The notes: generated from the sequence alone by a model not told the origin. 64,000 bases of DNA from Pyrococcus sp. ST04 (GCF_000263735.1 NC_017946.1:723348-787347), one strand, 5' to 3'. Shown: positions 36,528 to 46,824, counted from the first letter of the stretch. Numbers and translations are program-made.

Positions 36528-38699
36528 ATGAAGATCGACGACCTTCCAGTTAGTCCAAAAGTCAAGGAGGTTTTAAAAGAGAGAGGAATTAGGGAGCTTT
36601 ATCCTCCACAAGAGGAGGCCCTTAAGAGTGGAGTCCTTGAGGGCAAGAACCTTCTGGTAGCAATACCTACGGCCAGTGGAAAGACTCTCATAGCCGAGAT
36701 AGCAATGGTTCATAGGGTGCTTACGGAAGGGGGGAAGGCAGTTTATTTAGTCCCACTGAAAGCACTAGCTGAAGAAAAATTCAAAGAATTTAAAGACTGG
36801 GAGAAGGCAGGACTTAGAGTTGCAGTAGCTACTGGAGATTATGACTCAAGTGACGAGTGGCTTGGAAAGTATGACATAATAATAGCAACTGCTGAAAAGT
36901 TTGACTCGCTCCTTAGGCATGGTTCAAGCTGGATAGAGGACGTTAAGGTAATAGTTGCTGATGAAATCCACTTGATAGGCTCAAGGGACAGGGGAGCGAC
37001 CCTTGAAGTAATTCTCACCCACATGCTTGGAAGAGCCCAAATAATAGGACTATCGGCAACTGTTGGAAATCCAGAAGAGCTTGCTAAATGGCTAAATGCT
37101 GAGCTTATAGTTAATGAGTGGAGGCCAGTAGAGCTTAGGAGAGGAGTTTTTAGCCAAGGGATGGTTCTTTGGGAGGACGGAGAAATAGACAGATTTCCTA
37201 GTTGGGAGGATCTTGTGTATGATGCAGTAAGGAAAGGAAAGGGGGCACTGGTATTTGTCAATATGAGACGAAAAGCCGAAAGAACTGCACTAGAGCTTTC
37301 AAAAGAAGTTAAAAGATTTCTAAGCAGGAAAGAAGTGACAAAACTTAGAGAATTAGCTGAATCCCTTGAGGAAAATCCCACAAATGAAAAACTGGCAAAG
37401 GCTCTCTTAGGAGGTGTTGCCTTCCATCATGCTGGGCTTGGTAGAGATGAGAGAGTTCTCGTAGAAGAGAACTTTAGAAAAGGATTAATTAAAGTCGTTG
37501 TTGCAACGCCAACGCTCGCTGCGGGGATAAACACTCCCGCATTCAGGGTTATAATCCGGGACGTCTGGAGGTACTCTGAATTTGGAATGGAACGCATCCC
37601 GGTTCTCGAAGTGCAGCAGATGATGGGTAGGGCTGGGAGGCCGAAGTATGATGATAAGGGTGAGGCGATTATTATCTCAACAACTGAGAACCCAAGCGAT
37701 ATCATTAACCTTTACATAAATGGTAAACCAGAAAAGCTGTTCTCTCAGCTTTCAAATGAAAGTAACTTGAGAGGACAAGTTTTGGCTTTAATAGCAACTT
37801 TCGGAGTTAAAACTTTCCCGGAGATTTTGAAATTTATTGAAAAAACTTTTTACGCTTATCAAAGGAGAGACACGTATTCAATAGAGAGGAAAATTAGAGA
37901 GATTCTGTACTTTTTGATGGAAAACGAGTTCGTTGAGGTCACACTAGATGATGAAATCAAGCCACTTCCACTTGGTACAAGGGTGGCTAAACTTTACATA
38001 GATCCCTTAACGGCCAAGATATTCAAAGATTTCCTCCCCTATATAAGTGGCAATCCCAATCCACTAGGAATATTCCACGTTATCTCCCTAACCCCTGACT
38101 TGACTCCCTTCTCTTATTCAAAAAAGGAGCTGTCCAAGTTGGAATCCGAGTACTATGAGGTGAAAACCTACATCTATGCCGATGATCCATATCTAAGCTA
38201 CGATCCCTATTATGAGAGGAAGTTCTTTAGGGCTCTGAAAACGGCATTGGCTCTTAATGCCTGGATAAATGAGGTTAGTGAGGGAGAAATAGTTGAAAAA
38301 TTTTCTGTAGAGCCCGGTGATCTGTACAGGCTTGTCGAAACTGCTGAATGGTTGGTATATGCCCTGAAGGAAATAGCTAAGGTGCTTAAGGCCCCAGAAC
38401 ATGTTTTGAAATACCTTGAGACCCTTAGGGTTAGAGTGAAGTACGGGATTAGAGAAGAACTTCTTCCCCTTATGGAGCTTCCAATGGTCGGTAGAAGGAG
38501 GGCTAGAGCACTCTTTAATGCTGGCTTCAGGACAGTTGAGGACATAAAAAGTGCAAAGCCAGCTGACCTGCTTAAAATTGAGGGTATAGGTGTGAAAACC
38601 GTTGAGGCAATATTCAAATACCTAGGGAAAGACGTCAGGATAGTTGAGAAGCCTAAGAGGAATACCCTCGACTACTTCCTTAGAGGATTTTCAGGGTAA
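36528..38699 (+). CDS. hjm: ATP-dependent DNA helicase Hel308 (Hjm)
   Basis: 723 residues, a superfamily 2 helicase acting on stalled replication forks and Holliday junction-like DNA. Motifs in order: Q-motif region ELYPPQEEAL, Walker A PTASGKTLIAE, DEIH box VADEIHLIGSRDRG, SAT in LSATVGN, and motif VI QQMMGRAGRPKYDD. The C-terminus carries the ratchet and helix-hairpin-helix regions (LPMVGRRRARALFNAGF and IEGIGVKTVEAIFKYLG). A GAAGGAAA ribosome-site-like stretch precedes the ATG; TATA near ATACTTTTAAGG. Confidence 0.97.
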   Translation: MKIDDLPVSPKVKEVLKERGIRELYPPQEEALKSGVLEGKNLLVAIPTASGKTLIAEIAMVHRVLTEGGKAVYLVPLKALAEEKFKEFKDWEKAGLRVAVATGDYDSSDEWLGKYDIIIATAEKFDSLLRHGSSWIEDVKVIVADEIHLIGSRDRGATLEVILTHMLGRAQIIGLSATVGNPEELAKWLNAELIVNEWRPVELRRGVFSQGMVLWEDGEIDRFPSWEDLVYDAVRKGKGALVFVNMRRKAERTALELSKEVKRFLSRKEVTKLRELAESLEENPTNEKLAKALLGGVAFHHAGLGRDERVLVEENFRKGLIKVVVATPTLAAGINTPAFRVIIRDVWRYSEFGMERIPVLEVQQMMGRAGRPKYDDKGEAIIISTTENPSDIINLYINGKPEKLFSQLSNESNLRGQVLALIATFGVKTFPEILKFIEKTFYAYQRRDTYSIERKIREILYFLMENEFVEVTLDDEIKPLPLGTRVAKLYIDPLTAKIFKDFLPYISGNPNPLGIFHVISLTPDLTPFSYSKKELSKLESEYYEVKTYIYADDPYLSYDPYYERKFFRALKTALALNAWINEVSEGEIVEKFSVEPGDLYRLVETAEWLVYALKEIAKVLKAPEHVLKYLETLRVRVKYGIREELLPLMELPMVGRRRARALFNAGFRTVEDIKSAKPADLLKIEGIGVKTVEAIFKYLGKDVRIVEKPKRNTLDYFLRGFSG

Positions 38700-38702
38700 C
38701 CT

Positions 38703-38724
38703 AAATGAACTACTCAGTTCATTT
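38703..38724 (+). terminator. Hairpin after Hel308 gene
   Basis: AAATGAACT-ACTC-AGTTCATTT is a perfect 9-bp stem with a 4-base loop, starting 4 bp after the stop codon and followed by a T-run (ATTTTTAC). It looks like a transcript end or stabilising 3' hairpin, although archaeal termination mostly needs only T-runs. Confidence 0.55.
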
Positions 38725-38868
38725 TAGAAAATTTTTACATACACAAAGTGAAGTTAATACATAGAGAAACTTGAAATGTCGTTATCTTGCAGAATCTTCA
38801 AAAATGGATATTTTAGGGCTAACAAAGGCTTTTATTTAGGGCTTTTCAACTAATTTTGGTGGTGTTTT

Positions 38869-39816
38869 GTGGCTGAGAGAGTTGTTATAGCACTTGGCGG
38901 TAATGCTCTTCAACAGAGAGGACAAAAGGGAACGTACGAGGAGATGATGGAGAACGTTAAAAAGACCGCGAAACAGATCGCTGAGATAATAGAGAAAGGA
39001 TATGAAGTTGTCATAACTCACGGTAACGGACCTCAAGTTGGAAGCTTACTTCTTCATATGGATGCGGGGCAAATGGTTCATGGTATCCCTGCTCAGCCTA
39101 TGGATGTTGCAGGGGCAATGACACAAGGATGGATCGGTTATATGATACAGCAGGCGTTGAAGAACGAGCTAGAAAAGAGAGGGATAAAAAAGGAAGTGGT
39201 CACGATAATAACCCAAACCTTAGTTGATAAAAACGATCCAGCATTCGAAAATCCAACGAAGCCTGTGGGTCCTTTTTATGATGAAGAAACTGCCAAAAAA
39301 CTCGCAAAGGAGAAGGGATGGGTAGTTAAAGAAGACGCAGGAAGGGGTTGGAGAAGGGTTGTTCCAAGTCCTGATCCTAAAGGTCACGTGGAGGCAGAGG
39401 TAATAAAAAAGCTTGTTGATAGCGGTGTTATAGTGATAGCAAGCGGAGGAGGGGGAGTTCCAGTAATTCGAGAGGATGAAGAAATAAGGGGCGTTGAGGC
39501 TGTCATAGATAAGGATCTAGCCGGGGAAAAGCTAGCCGAGGAAGTTAACGCTGACATATTCATGATACTGACAGATGTGAATGGGGCGGCAATATACTAT
39601 GGAACTGAGAAGGAAAGGTGGCTGAGGGAAGTAACGGTTGAGGAGATGGAAAAGTACTATCAAGAGGGACACTTCAAGGCTGGAAGTATGGGACCAAAAG
39701 TTCTTGCTGCAATAAGATTTGTAAAATGGGGTGGAAAGAAGGCTATAATAGCTCACTTAGAGAAAGCTGTTGAGGCGTTGGAGGGAAAAACTGGTACGAT
39801 CGTTGTAAAGGGATAA
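38869..39816 (+). CDS. cpkA: Carbamate kinase-like carbamoyl phosphate synthetase
   Basis: 315 residues starting at GTG 38869, preceded by GGTGGTG. In Pyrococcus this carbamate kinase fold enzyme makes carbamoyl phosphate from ATP and carbamate (formed chemically from ammonia and bicarbonate). It feeds both ArgF and PyrB, which are also encoded in this window. Motifs: [43 protein letters not shown], and [16 protein letters not shown]. Confidence 0.95.
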   Translation: MAERVVIALGGNALQQRGQKGTYEEMMENVKKTAKQIAEIIEKGYEVVITHGNGPQVGSLLLHMDAGQMVHGIPAQPMDVAGAMTQGWIGYMIQQALKNELEKRGIKKEVVTIITQTLVDKNDPAFENPTKPVGPFYDEETAKKLAKEKGWVVKEDAGRGWRRVVPSPDPKGHVEAEVIKKLVDSGVIVIASGGGGVPVIREDEEIRGVEAVIDKDLAGEKLAEEVNADIFMILTDVNGAAIYYGTEKERWLREVTVEEMEKYYQEGHFKAGSMGPKVLAAIRFVKWGGKKAIIAHLEKAVEALEGKTGTIVVKG

Positions 39817-39828
39817 TGACCTTCTGTG

Positions 39829-40071
39829 TCATCTTTTCTTATCATAGTAAAAATATTTTGACATTGCTTCCCCATATGCGGTTAATTGCTTACGTTTAAA
39901 GAAGGCTTGTATGAATATGAGAACTACGAATATTGGGGCTATATACGGATTTTCTAAAAACCATTTTCCCAGAATACTGAGTGGGAAGCCTATAACCAAT
40001 ATTATCAAAATTGCGACCATTACCCCTAAGAGTTTATATCCATATCTTTCCATAAATAGATCAAAGTCCAT
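39829..40071 (-). CDS. Small membrane protein of ABC operon
   Basis: 80 residues from the ATG at 40071, which is preceded by GGGTGAGAGTGAGAT; the frame reaches back to a TTG at 40131. Two hydrophobic segments (LLGVMVAILIILVIGF and IAPIFVVLIFIQAFF) and a basic C-terminus. No family recognised. It is the last gene of the six-gene minus-strand cluster that includes an ABC ATPase. Confidence 0.6.
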   Translation of the reverse strand: MDFDLFMERYGYKLLGVMVAILIILVIGFPLSILGKWFLENPYIAPIFVVLIFIQAFFKRKQLTAYGEAMSKYFYYDKKR

Positions 40072-40105
40072 AATCTCACTCTCACCCAGTTTAAGTAAAA
40101 TAATT

Positions 40106-40807
40106 TTATTGCCTAAATTCTTTTCGCTCAATACTAAAAGCTCTCATGACTATTCTTCTTACCTTGTTTATTGTTGTCTCTGCTGGGCCATATAATGTGA
40201 TTTTGCCCCCAGCTATCATAACTATCCAATCGGCTATTGGAAATAGTGGTTCCCATATGTGACTAACAATTACGAAGTTACTTCCAAGTTCACTAAACTC
40301 TTTAATGATTCTTGTGATCCTTGGAATATTTTTAAAGTCTAACCCCGAAAAGGGCTCATCGAGAACTATGAGTTTTGGATTTCCAATAAATGCCTGTGCT
40401 ATACTGAGCAACTTTCTCATTCCTGAAGAATATTTGTCAATCCTCATATCCAGGAAGTTAATTCCAAAAATTTTTGAAATTTCTTCAACATGACTTTCAT
40501 CATTTCCTTTTTCATATGAAAATATCTGCAACCACTCTCTTCCGGTGATGAAGTTAGGAAAGGCTGGGGGATCGAAGGAAAATCCGATATGCTTCTTTAT
40601 TTCTTTGTTAGACCATGGGTCTTTCCCGAAAACCCGAATTTTTCCTGAAGTTGGTCTATATATACCAGCTATGAGCTTTAAGAACGTTGATTTTCCTCCT
40701 CCATTTGGGCCAATAACTAAAGTTATCCCTTCTGGAATTTCAACTGAAACATTTTCCAATGCATAAATCGGACCAAACCTTTTGGTTAAGTTTTCTGCCA
40801 CTATCAT
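40106..40807 (-). CDS. ABC transporter ATP-binding protein
   Basis: 233 residues from the ATG at 40807; the in-frame ATG at 40816 would leave no gap to the ribosome site GAGGAG. Walker A GPNGGGKST, signature YSSGMRKLLS, Walker B LIVLDEPFSGLD, and the switch His in VIVSHIWEP are all present. The signature has SSGM in place of the usual LSGG, seen in export-type ATPases of the CcmA/BcrA style. It follows the membrane-anchored gene at 40810 and is presumably paired with the permease at 41259. Confidence 0.9.
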   Translation of the reverse strand: MIVAENLTKRFGPIYALENVSVEIPEGITLVIGPNGGGKSTFLKLIAGIYRPTSGKIRVFGKDPWSNKEIKKHIGFSFDPPAFPNFITGREWLQIFSYEKGNDESHVEEISKIFGINFLDMRIDKYSSGMRKLLSIAQAFIGNPKLIVLDEPFSGLDFKNIPRITRIIKEFSELGSNFVIVSHIWEPLFPIADWIVMIAGGKITLYGPAETTINKVRRIVMRAFSIERKEFRQ

Positions 40808-40809
40808 TT

Positions 40810-41262
40810 CTACCATCTCCTCAGGATTCCCACTAATATGATTCCTGAAATAAGTCCGACAGTATACATTACCCTCTGAACATCTTGAGATGGTAAGTTC
40901 TCTCTTAATCTAATAATACACGAAGTTGGAGGTGTCGCTTCTTTAGAATATACTATATATGACCCCTCGTGAGGAAACTCGAATTGTAAAATGAGTTTTC
41001 CATGAAATCTCTTTTTAAGGATGACACTTTCTGTATTTAAGTCTTCTACAACTATTGTGGCTTTTCCATTACATTCTATTTCAGCCAAAGACCATGTTGG
41101 GACGAATAAAGATATTAAATAATAATAAGTGCTGTTCTCGCTAGTATATACGATTGGATATGGACCAGCAACTTGGATTTTTTCATGGTATCTTACATAA
41201 TTCATCCACATTATTGCCGGGAGTACTAAGAAAAATAAAACTAGTGATTTAATAAGTCTCAC
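40810..41262 (-). CDS. Membrane-anchored protein of ABC operon
   Basis: 150 residues. A hydrophobic N-terminus (IKSLVLFFLVLPAIMW) and a C-terminal helix (VMYTVGLISGIILVGIL) flank a ~90-residue extracytoplasmic domain with two cysteines (IECNG and TSCII) that could form a disulfide. No family recognised. Its start overlaps the permease stop by 4 bp, and its stop lies within the ribosome-site region of the ATPase. Confidence 0.75.
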   Translation of the reverse strand: MRLIKSLVLFFLVLPAIMWMNYVRYHEKIQVAGPYPIVYTSENSTYYYLISLFVPTWSLAEIECNGKATIVVEDLNTESVILKKRFHGKLILQFEFPHEGSYIVYSKEATPPTSCIIRLRENLPSQDVQRVMYTVGLISGIILVGILRRW

Positions 41263-42011
41263 TTTACGTCCCTCCTTTCAGAGATTATAATGCCAATGAT
41301 CACAAGAGATATTGGTAAGATAATTCCCCAAACCATTAAATCTTGGGATGTAACTTCTCTACCTTCGGCATATAAGAATAAAAGAGGTGGTATATTAGAT
41401 ATTCCGAGATAAAATGGCAAGAGAAGCAGTGTAAAGGAGACAATGAAGGAAATGAGTACACTTACACTAACCAATGAAACTACGGAAACAACGGAAGTCG
41501 TGTACAGGAGCATATAGGTGAGGGCAAGTAATCTAGATTTGATTGGTTGTGATAGAAATATGTCAATCAACTCCCGAGCCAGAGAGAAATTTGCAAATAG
41601 TGTAACTGAAAATAGCGGTATGAATATAAGGAGACATGAAAAAGTTATGAGTGTGATGTATTTTACTATAAACATCTCCCACTTTCTGTAAGGAAGAGAA
41701 TATAAAGAGCTTGCATATCCACTATCTCTATCAGCCCTAAAAATTATTGCACCCAAAAGAGAAATAAATATAATTGATATCATCCAAAATCCAGGGTATC
41801 TCAGAAGGTTGCTCAACGCGAAGGTCGTTGAGAATGTTGAAGCTTCTTGCATTAAATATCTATAATCAAGCCTCGCCTGGAAATTTATAGTAACTATACT
41901 GGAATGAAGAGAAAGAAGAGCGTTATGTATCACGCTTGCATTTAACACCATTCCAACTAAGAGAATTAGAACTCTAATGGGCTCGTTCATCTCCCATTTT
42001 ATGATCTTCAT
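41259..42011 (-). CDS. ABC-2-like membrane permease
   Basis: 250 residues with about six hydrophobic segments and a long loop after the first (SIVTINFQARLDYRYLMQEAS). The layout, with RDSGYASSLYSLPYRKWEMFIVKYITLI as the amphipathic gate region, is that of ABC-2 type permeases. It is coupled on both sides (ATGA) to the secreted protein gene 42008 and to 40810. Substrate is unknown. Confidence 0.82.
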   Translation of the reverse strand: MKIIKWEMNEPIRVLILLVGMVLNASVIHNALLSLHSSIVTINFQARLDYRYLMQEASTFSTTFALSNLLRYPGFWMISIIFISLLGAIIFRADRDSGYASSLYSLPYRKWEMFIVKYITLITFSCLLIFIPLFSVTLFANFSLARELIDIFLSQPIKSRLLALTYMLLYTTSVVSVVSLVSVSVLISFIVSFTLLLLPFYLGISNIPPLLFLYAEGREVTSQDLMVWGIILPISLVIIGIIISERRDVK

Positions 42012-43048
42012 TGCCTTGTCCTCCTCAGAACATAGATTACCATTACTAGGAAAAGAAGGGCCAGGTATATGTAGAATAAGCGAGACTTTGGTCTAGAAGG
42101 TTCTATTTCCACTACTTTCTTTTCCTTAATATTTGTATCTAATAAGACGAGTCCTCCCCCAACTTGAATGTCCTTTTTTATTAGTTCCTTACTCTTCTCA
42201 TATCCTTTCTCGTCAAATCCTACCAGCAGTGGGAACCCAGCCGCTTCAGCATCTGGAAAGTTGAGAGTAAGAAAACTAAGCAGTAATCCTGAAGATCCAT
42301 CGTAGTACATGACCCCTCTTCCGAACGATCTTTCTCCAGTAGGGGTTATTTTAACGCCGAGGCTTGTCTTTATCATAATTATGGGTGGATCAAAGACCTT
42401 GTAATACGTTATTAATGAAACATTGAGAGTTTTCACATCTGTAATTTTTATCTCTCTCCCCTCATCGTCTAGGCATAATGTCTCGTTGGGCTTAATCGGA
42501 TTCTGATAGTCATACCACAGAATAGTTTTTCCAAATCGCTTTCCATTTAATCCATAAACTTCTCCCGTTTCTAAATTTATTTTATAGGCGCCGTTAATTG
42601 TTAGGTTTTTGAGATAAACTTCTAAAACGCTTGTGTTAGTAAAAGAGGATTTATCAAACCTCATTTTTATTACAGTGCTATTGTCCCAAAACTTTGGAAT
42701 GTTAGTTATGTTCTCTCCCATACCATAGTATAAAACTATAATGGGTCCTTTAGCGGATATCTCTATTTTAACAAAGGCAGTATTGTTAACAATTTTGGTA
42801 ATATTGAACGTTACCGTAGCATTACCATAGCCCTTAATTCCGAATAGCTTTCCAGAGTAATTATAGTATATGATCAAAGTCGGCGTTGCCTCTTCGAAAG
42901 GTATTTCTGAAGTGTTTAGAGGCATTAATCTATAGACTACGTACCTTACGTATACCCCCTCTTTTACCCAATTAGGAGCCCCCAGAGAAAGATTAGAAAA
43001 ACATAGTAGAACCATGATTACTCCTATGAACAGGAGTTTAATTCTCAT
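42008..43048 (-). CDS. Secreted, C-terminally anchored glycoprotein-like protein
   Basis: 346 residues. Signal peptide KLLFIGVIMVLLCFSNLSLG, an extracytoplasmic beta-rich domain with at least ten N-x-S/T sequons (NYSG, NATV, NNTAF, NLTIN and others), and a single C-terminal helix (LFYIYLALLFLVMVIYVL) followed by a basic tail. It heads the ABC operon; no homology recognised. The sequons suggest heavy N-glycosylation (inference). Promoter lies in the 178-bp gap upstream. Confidence 0.75.
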   Translation of the reverse strand: MRIKLLFIGVIMVLLCFSNLSLGAPNWVKEGVYVRYVVYRLMPLNTSEIPFEEATPTLIIYYNYSGKLFGIKGYGNATVTFNITKIVNNTAFVKIEISAKGPIIVLYYGMGENITNIPKFWDNSTVIKMRFDKSSFTNTSVLEVYLKNLTINGAYKINLETGEVYGLNGKRFGKTILWYDYQNPIKPNETLCLDDEGREIKITDVKTLNVSLITYYKVFDPPIIMIKTSLGVKITPTGERSFGRGVMYYDGSSGLLLSFLTLNFPDAEAAGFPLLVGFDEKGYEKSKELIKKDIQVGGGLVLLDTNIKEKKVVEIEPSRPKSRLFYIYLALLFLVMVIYVLRRTRQ

Positions 43049-43226
43049 CCTTCATCACCTTCTATAAGTTTGGAAATTAATCTTCCCCAAATTTGGAGAG
43101 TTGCTATTATCTATCTTAATAATTTACTTGATCTCTATAAAATTTTAGTTATACTGCAATATTAGTCAGGAAAGAAATATGTAGAACTTGGGCACACATC
43201 TGGAAATAAATAAAAAATAGTTAATC

Positions 43227-44438
43227 TCATCCAAGTGCAGAAAGGAAGACACCAGCGACAACAGCGGTTCCAATAACACCGGCTACATTTGGTCCCATTG
43301 CATGCATTAAGATGAAGTTTCCTGGATCCTCTTCACTTGCCAATTTTTGAACAACCCTCGCACTCATTGGGACTGCTGAAACTCCTGCAGCACCTATCAT
43401 TGGATTTATCCTTCCTCCAGAGAGCTTCATCATAAGTTTTCCGAAAAGAACTCCTCCAGCAGTTGCTGAAGCGAATGCCACTACTCCAAGTGCGAGTATC
43501 ATTAGGGTTTTTGCCGTTAAAAAGCTCTCAGCTCTCATAGTTGAACCAACTCCAAGTCCCAGGAAGATAGTCACTATGTTCATGAGCTCTTCTTGGGCAG
43601 CTTTGCTAAGCCTTTGGACTACTCCACTCTCCCTGAACAAGTTTCCAATCATGAGCATTCCTATTAGGGGAGCAGCGGAGGGAACGAGAAGTCCTATAAC
43701 AATCATGCTGACTATTGGGAATAGTATTTTTTCCCTCTTTGATACTGGCCTAAGCTGTTCCATCCTGATTCTCCTCTCTTCTGGTGTTGTTAAGGCCTTT
43801 ATAACAGGAGGCTGAATCAATGGTACTAGGCTCATATAACTGTACGCAGCAACCGCCGTTGCCGAAAGTATATGCGGGGCTAACTTGGTGGTTAGATAGA
43901 TTGTTGTTGGTCCATCCGCACCTCCAATGATTCCTATTGAGGCGGCTTCCTTTAAGTCAAAGCCCAACACAATTGCAGCAAGCATTGCAACGAATACCCC
44001 TATCTGAGCGGCAGCTCCAAGTAGTGCTGTTTTTGGATCTGCAATCATTGGTCCGAAATCAGTCATTGCTCCAAGTCCAAAGAATATTAGTAGAGGAACT
44101 ACTTCCGTTTTTATTAGGAGGTAGTAGATTAGGTCAAATATCCCTGGTGGACCATATTGCTTATTTAGATAGGATAATGTAGCAAATATATTACCTTGAA
44201 CATCTGGGGGTAGTTGTGGAGCTAGGGGCCAGTTAGCAAGGTGTGAAAAAGGTAGATTAACTAGAACAGCGCTAATCCCGATAGGGAGAAGGAGAAGGGG
44301 CTCCATTTTATACCTAATCGCCAAATATACCAAGGTTAATCCAACTACTATCATTACAATGTTTCCAACCGTGAGATTTAGTAATCCCATATGACTAAAG
44401 AAGTCTATCAAAGCTTGCTCAAGGCCCATCTTCATCAC
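43227..44438 (-). CDS. Sodium-pumping decarboxylase, beta subunit
   Basis: 403 residues, many membrane helices. The family motif [17 protein letters not shown] and the segment [13 protein letters not shown] carry the conserved Asp and Ser/Arg residues of the sodium path. This subunit decarboxylates the carboxybiotin made by the alpha subunit and exports sodium ions. Together with the carrier, the delta and the alpha subunits directly upstream it gives a complete methylmalonyl-CoA/oxaloacetate decarboxylase; the start overlaps the carrier gene stop (ATGA). Confidence 0.94.
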   Translation of the reverse strand: MMKMGLEQALIDFFSHMGLLNLTVGNIVMIVVGLTLVYLAIRYKMEPLLLLPIGISAVLVNLPFSHLANWPLAPQLPPDVQGNIFATLSYLNKQYGPPGIFDLIYYLLIKTEVVPLLIFFGLGAMTDFGPMIADPKTALLGAAAQIGVFVAMLAAIVLGFDLKEAASIGIIGGADGPTTIYLTTKLAPHILSATAVAAYSYMSLVPLIQPPVIKALTTPEERRIRMEQLRPVSKREKILFPIVSMIVIGLLVPSAAPLIGMLMIGNLFRESGVVQRLSKAAQEELMNIVTIFLGLGVGSTMRAESFLTAKTLMILALGVVAFASATAGGVLFGKLMMKLSGGRINPMIGAAGVSAVPMSARVVQKLASEEDPGNFILMHAMGPNVAGVIGTAVVAGVFLSALG

Positions 44439-44878
44439 CCTAGCTCTATTAATGGCTGTCCGGTATCTACGGTATCTCCTTCTTTGACTAGAATCTTCTT
44501 AACAACGCCGTCTCGCGGGGCAGGTATCTCGTTTTCCATTTTCATTGCTTCAAGGATCAACAAACCTTGGCCAATCTTAACTTCTTGTCCCTCATTGACG
44601 AGAATTTTGAGGACTTTTCCTGGCATTGGTGCTGTAACGACGTTCTCGGAGACTTGGGGTTGAGGAGTTGGAGTTGGGACCTGTACAGGAACTGGTGCTG
44701 GGGTTGGAACTGGGGTGGGAACCTTAGTCGGAGCTATCGCGGGTATTCCTAGATCCTTTGCTTCGACCTCGTAAGTCTCCCCTTGCAAAGTGACCCTGAA
44801 TTTTCCTGGCACTATCTCTTCAACATCAACTTCATACTCTTCTCCATTTATGATGACCCTAACCTTCATCTTCACCAC
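44435..44878 (-). CDS. Biotin carboxyl carrier protein (gamma subunit)
   Basis: 147 residues. The C-terminal ~75 residues are a biotinyl domain with the biotin-bearing lysine in LEAMKMENE. It is joined by a Pro/Thr/Ala/Val-rich flexible linker (about residues 50-78, [20 protein letters not shown]) to a short N-terminal domain. It shuttles carboxyl groups from the alpha to the beta subunit. Overlaps the delta subunit gene by 7 bp. Confidence 0.94.
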   Translation of the reverse strand: MVKMKVRVIINGEEYEVDVEEIVPGKFRVTLQGETYEVEAKDLGIPAIAPTKVPTPVPTPAPVPVQVPTPTPQPQVSENVVTAPMPGKVLKILVNEGQEVKIGQGLLILEAMKMENEIPAPRDGVVKKILVKEGDTVDTGQPLIELG

Positions 44879-45246
44879 TTCCCGAGCTCATAATTAAAGT
44901 TCTCAACCTCTTCAACCTGAGTTGTTAATCCGGAAAGCCACCAATTAATGGAAGGCTTCTTTTTAATTGGAATTTCCCTCGGCTTTTTCTGATTTAGGTA
45001 AGCTAAAATTGCGGCAGTTATAATGGCAATTTTCTTTTCGTCGAGCCTTCTCTCCTCCTTAACGCTCTCTTCCTTAACTTCCTTCACCTCAACGGTCTTC
45101 TCTTTTGATTCTTTCTCGACAATCTTCTTTTCGGCCCAACCTATGCCGTACATTGTTACTGCGAGTATTGAGAGTACGGCAAAGACTACGGTCACCCCCA
45201 AAACAGTAATATAAAGGCCTTCAAGAAATTCGGCCATTGAGATCAT
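44872..45246 (-). CDS. OadG-like (delta/gamma anchor) subunit
   Basis: 124 residues with one N-terminal helix (GLYITVLGVTVVFAVLSILAVTMYGIGW) then a charged cytoplasmic part, the layout of OadG/MmdD anchor subunits that hold the carboxyltransferase to the membrane complex. Placed between the alpha and carrier genes. KKPREIPIKKKPSINWWLSGL is a basic stretch near the end. Confidence 0.85.
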   Translation of the reverse strand: MISMAEFLEGLYITVLGVTVVFAVLSILAVTMYGIGWAEKKIVEKESKEKTVEVKEVKEESVKEERRLDEKKIAIITAAILAYLNQKKPREIPIKKKPSINWWLSGLTTQVEEVENFNYELGKW

Positions 45247-45255
45247 TATCTCACC

Positions 45256-46824
45256 TCACAGTGGAATATTTCCGTGTTTCTTTGGTGGTAGTTTAACCCT
45301 CTTGTTCTCAAGGGCCTCAAGGGCCATGACTATCTTTGCCCTAGTTTCGGCTGGGTCTATAACGTCGTCAATGTATCCTCTGGCCGCAGCAACATATGGA
45401 TTCGCAAACTTCTCTCTGTACTCCTTAATTTTCTGTTGCCTGAACTCTTCTGGATTCTCTGCCTTTGCAATCTCTTTTCTAAATATTATGTTTGCAGCAC
45501 CTTCTGGCCCCATAACGGCTATCTCTGCAGTGGGCCATGCAAACACAAAGTCTGCGCCGAGATGCTTGCTTCCCATTGCTAGGTAAGCCCCACCATAAGC
45601 TTTTCTAAGAATAACGGTTACCATTGGGACTGTTGCTTCTGCATAGGCGTAGAGAACCTTGGCCCCATGCCTTATTATCCCCCTGCTCTCCTGATCTACT
45701 CCGGGCAGATATCCTGGCACGTCAACGAACGTAACTATTGGAATGTTAAATGCATCACAGAATCTAACGAATCTAGCTATTTTGTCCGAGCTGTCTATGT
45801 CTAGAACGCCTGCAAGGTGGATTGGATTGTTAGCAACAATACCAACTGTTTGCCCATTAATCCTGCCGAACCCTATTACTGCATTGGGAGCAAAGTATGG
45901 TTGAAGTTCAAGGAAGTCTGGGTTTCCATTCTCGTCTCTGTCAACTATTGAATATATCACCTGCCTGACGTCATATCCCTTGTTTGGATCATCGGGAACT
46001 ATCTCATAAAGCTCAGGCGTCCTTCTGAAGGGTTCATCCTTGGGTTTAACCCTGGGTGGTTTTTCCATATTATTTGACGGTAGGTAGCTGAGTAGTCTTT
46101 TGATTAGTGCAATAACTTCTTCATCGCTCTTCCCTATTAAGTGAGCCTGACCGCTTTTTTGGGCGTGAACCATTGCACCTCCCAACTGAACTGGGGTTAC
46201 TTCAACACCTGTAACTGCCTTAACTACCTGTGGTCCAGTAATGAACATGAACGTTGCAGGATTGTCAACCATAAGAATGAAGTCCCCTATCGCAGGACTG
46301 TAAACAGCACCTCCGGCACAAGGACCCATTATTGCGGTTATCTGAGGAACAACTCCACTAAGAATTGTATTCATCTTAAATATCTCTCCATACCCTTTCA
46401 AAGAGTCGACACCTTCCTGAATTCTAGCTCCACCTGAGTCGTTGAGTCCTATTACTGGAGCTCCAGCTTCAAGGGCAAGTTCCATGATTCTTTTTATCTT
46501 CATTGCATGCATTTCACCGAGAGAACCTCCCATAACTGTAAAATCCTGTGCATAGACGAACACAAGTCTGCCATCAATTGTTCCATACCCTGTTATTACT
46601 CCGTCGGCTGGAAGATCTCTCTTGTCCATGCCAAACTCCGTTGCCCTATGCTTCACGAACATTCCTATCTCAACGAAGCTTCCAGGATCTAGAAGGAGCT
46701 CAATCCTCTCTCTGGCTGTGAGCTTTCCTTTGTCATGTTGTTTTTTTATAGCCTCTTCACCGCCCATTTGCATAATTTTTTTCCTCTTTTCATAGAGCTC
46801 CTTAACTTTCTCTTCCATCGCCAT
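45256..46824 (-). CDS. Methylmalonyl-CoA decarboxylase/carboxyltransferase alpha subunit
   Basis: 522 residues from the ATG at 46824, six bases from GGGGGT; the frame runs open to 47073 but that extension looks non-coding. It is a biotin-dependent carboxyltransferase with crotonase-type oxyanion loops (GGARIQEGVDSLKGYG and GPCAGGAVYSPA; later PGYLPGVDQESRGIIRHGAK and KAYGGAYLAMGSKHLGAD). It moves the carboxyl group of methylmalonyl-CoA (or a related acyl-CoA) onto biotin. It is the first gene of the operon alpha, delta, biotin carrier, beta. Confidence 0.95.
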   Translation of the reverse strand: MAMEEKVKELYEKRKKIMQMGGEEAIKKQHDKGKLTARERIELLLDPGSFVEIGMFVKHRATEFGMDKRDLPADGVITGYGTIDGRLVFVYAQDFTVMGGSLGEMHAMKIKRIMELALEAGAPVIGLNDSGGARIQEGVDSLKGYGEIFKMNTILSGVVPQITAIMGPCAGGAVYSPAIGDFILMVDNPATFMFITGPQVVKAVTGVEVTPVQLGGAMVHAQKSGQAHLIGKSDEEVIALIKRLLSYLPSNNMEKPPRVKPKDEPFRRTPELYEIVPDDPNKGYDVRQVIYSIVDRDENGNPDFLELQPYFAPNAVIGFGRINGQTVGIVANNPIHLAGVLDIDSSDKIARFVRFCDAFNIPIVTFVDVPGYLPGVDQESRGIIRHGAKVLYAYAEATVPMVTVILRKAYGGAYLAMGSKHLGADFVFAWPTAEIAVMGPEGAANIIFRKEIAKAENPEEFRQQKIKEYREKFANPYVAAARGYIDDVIDPAETRAKIVMALEALENKRVKLPPKKHGNIPL

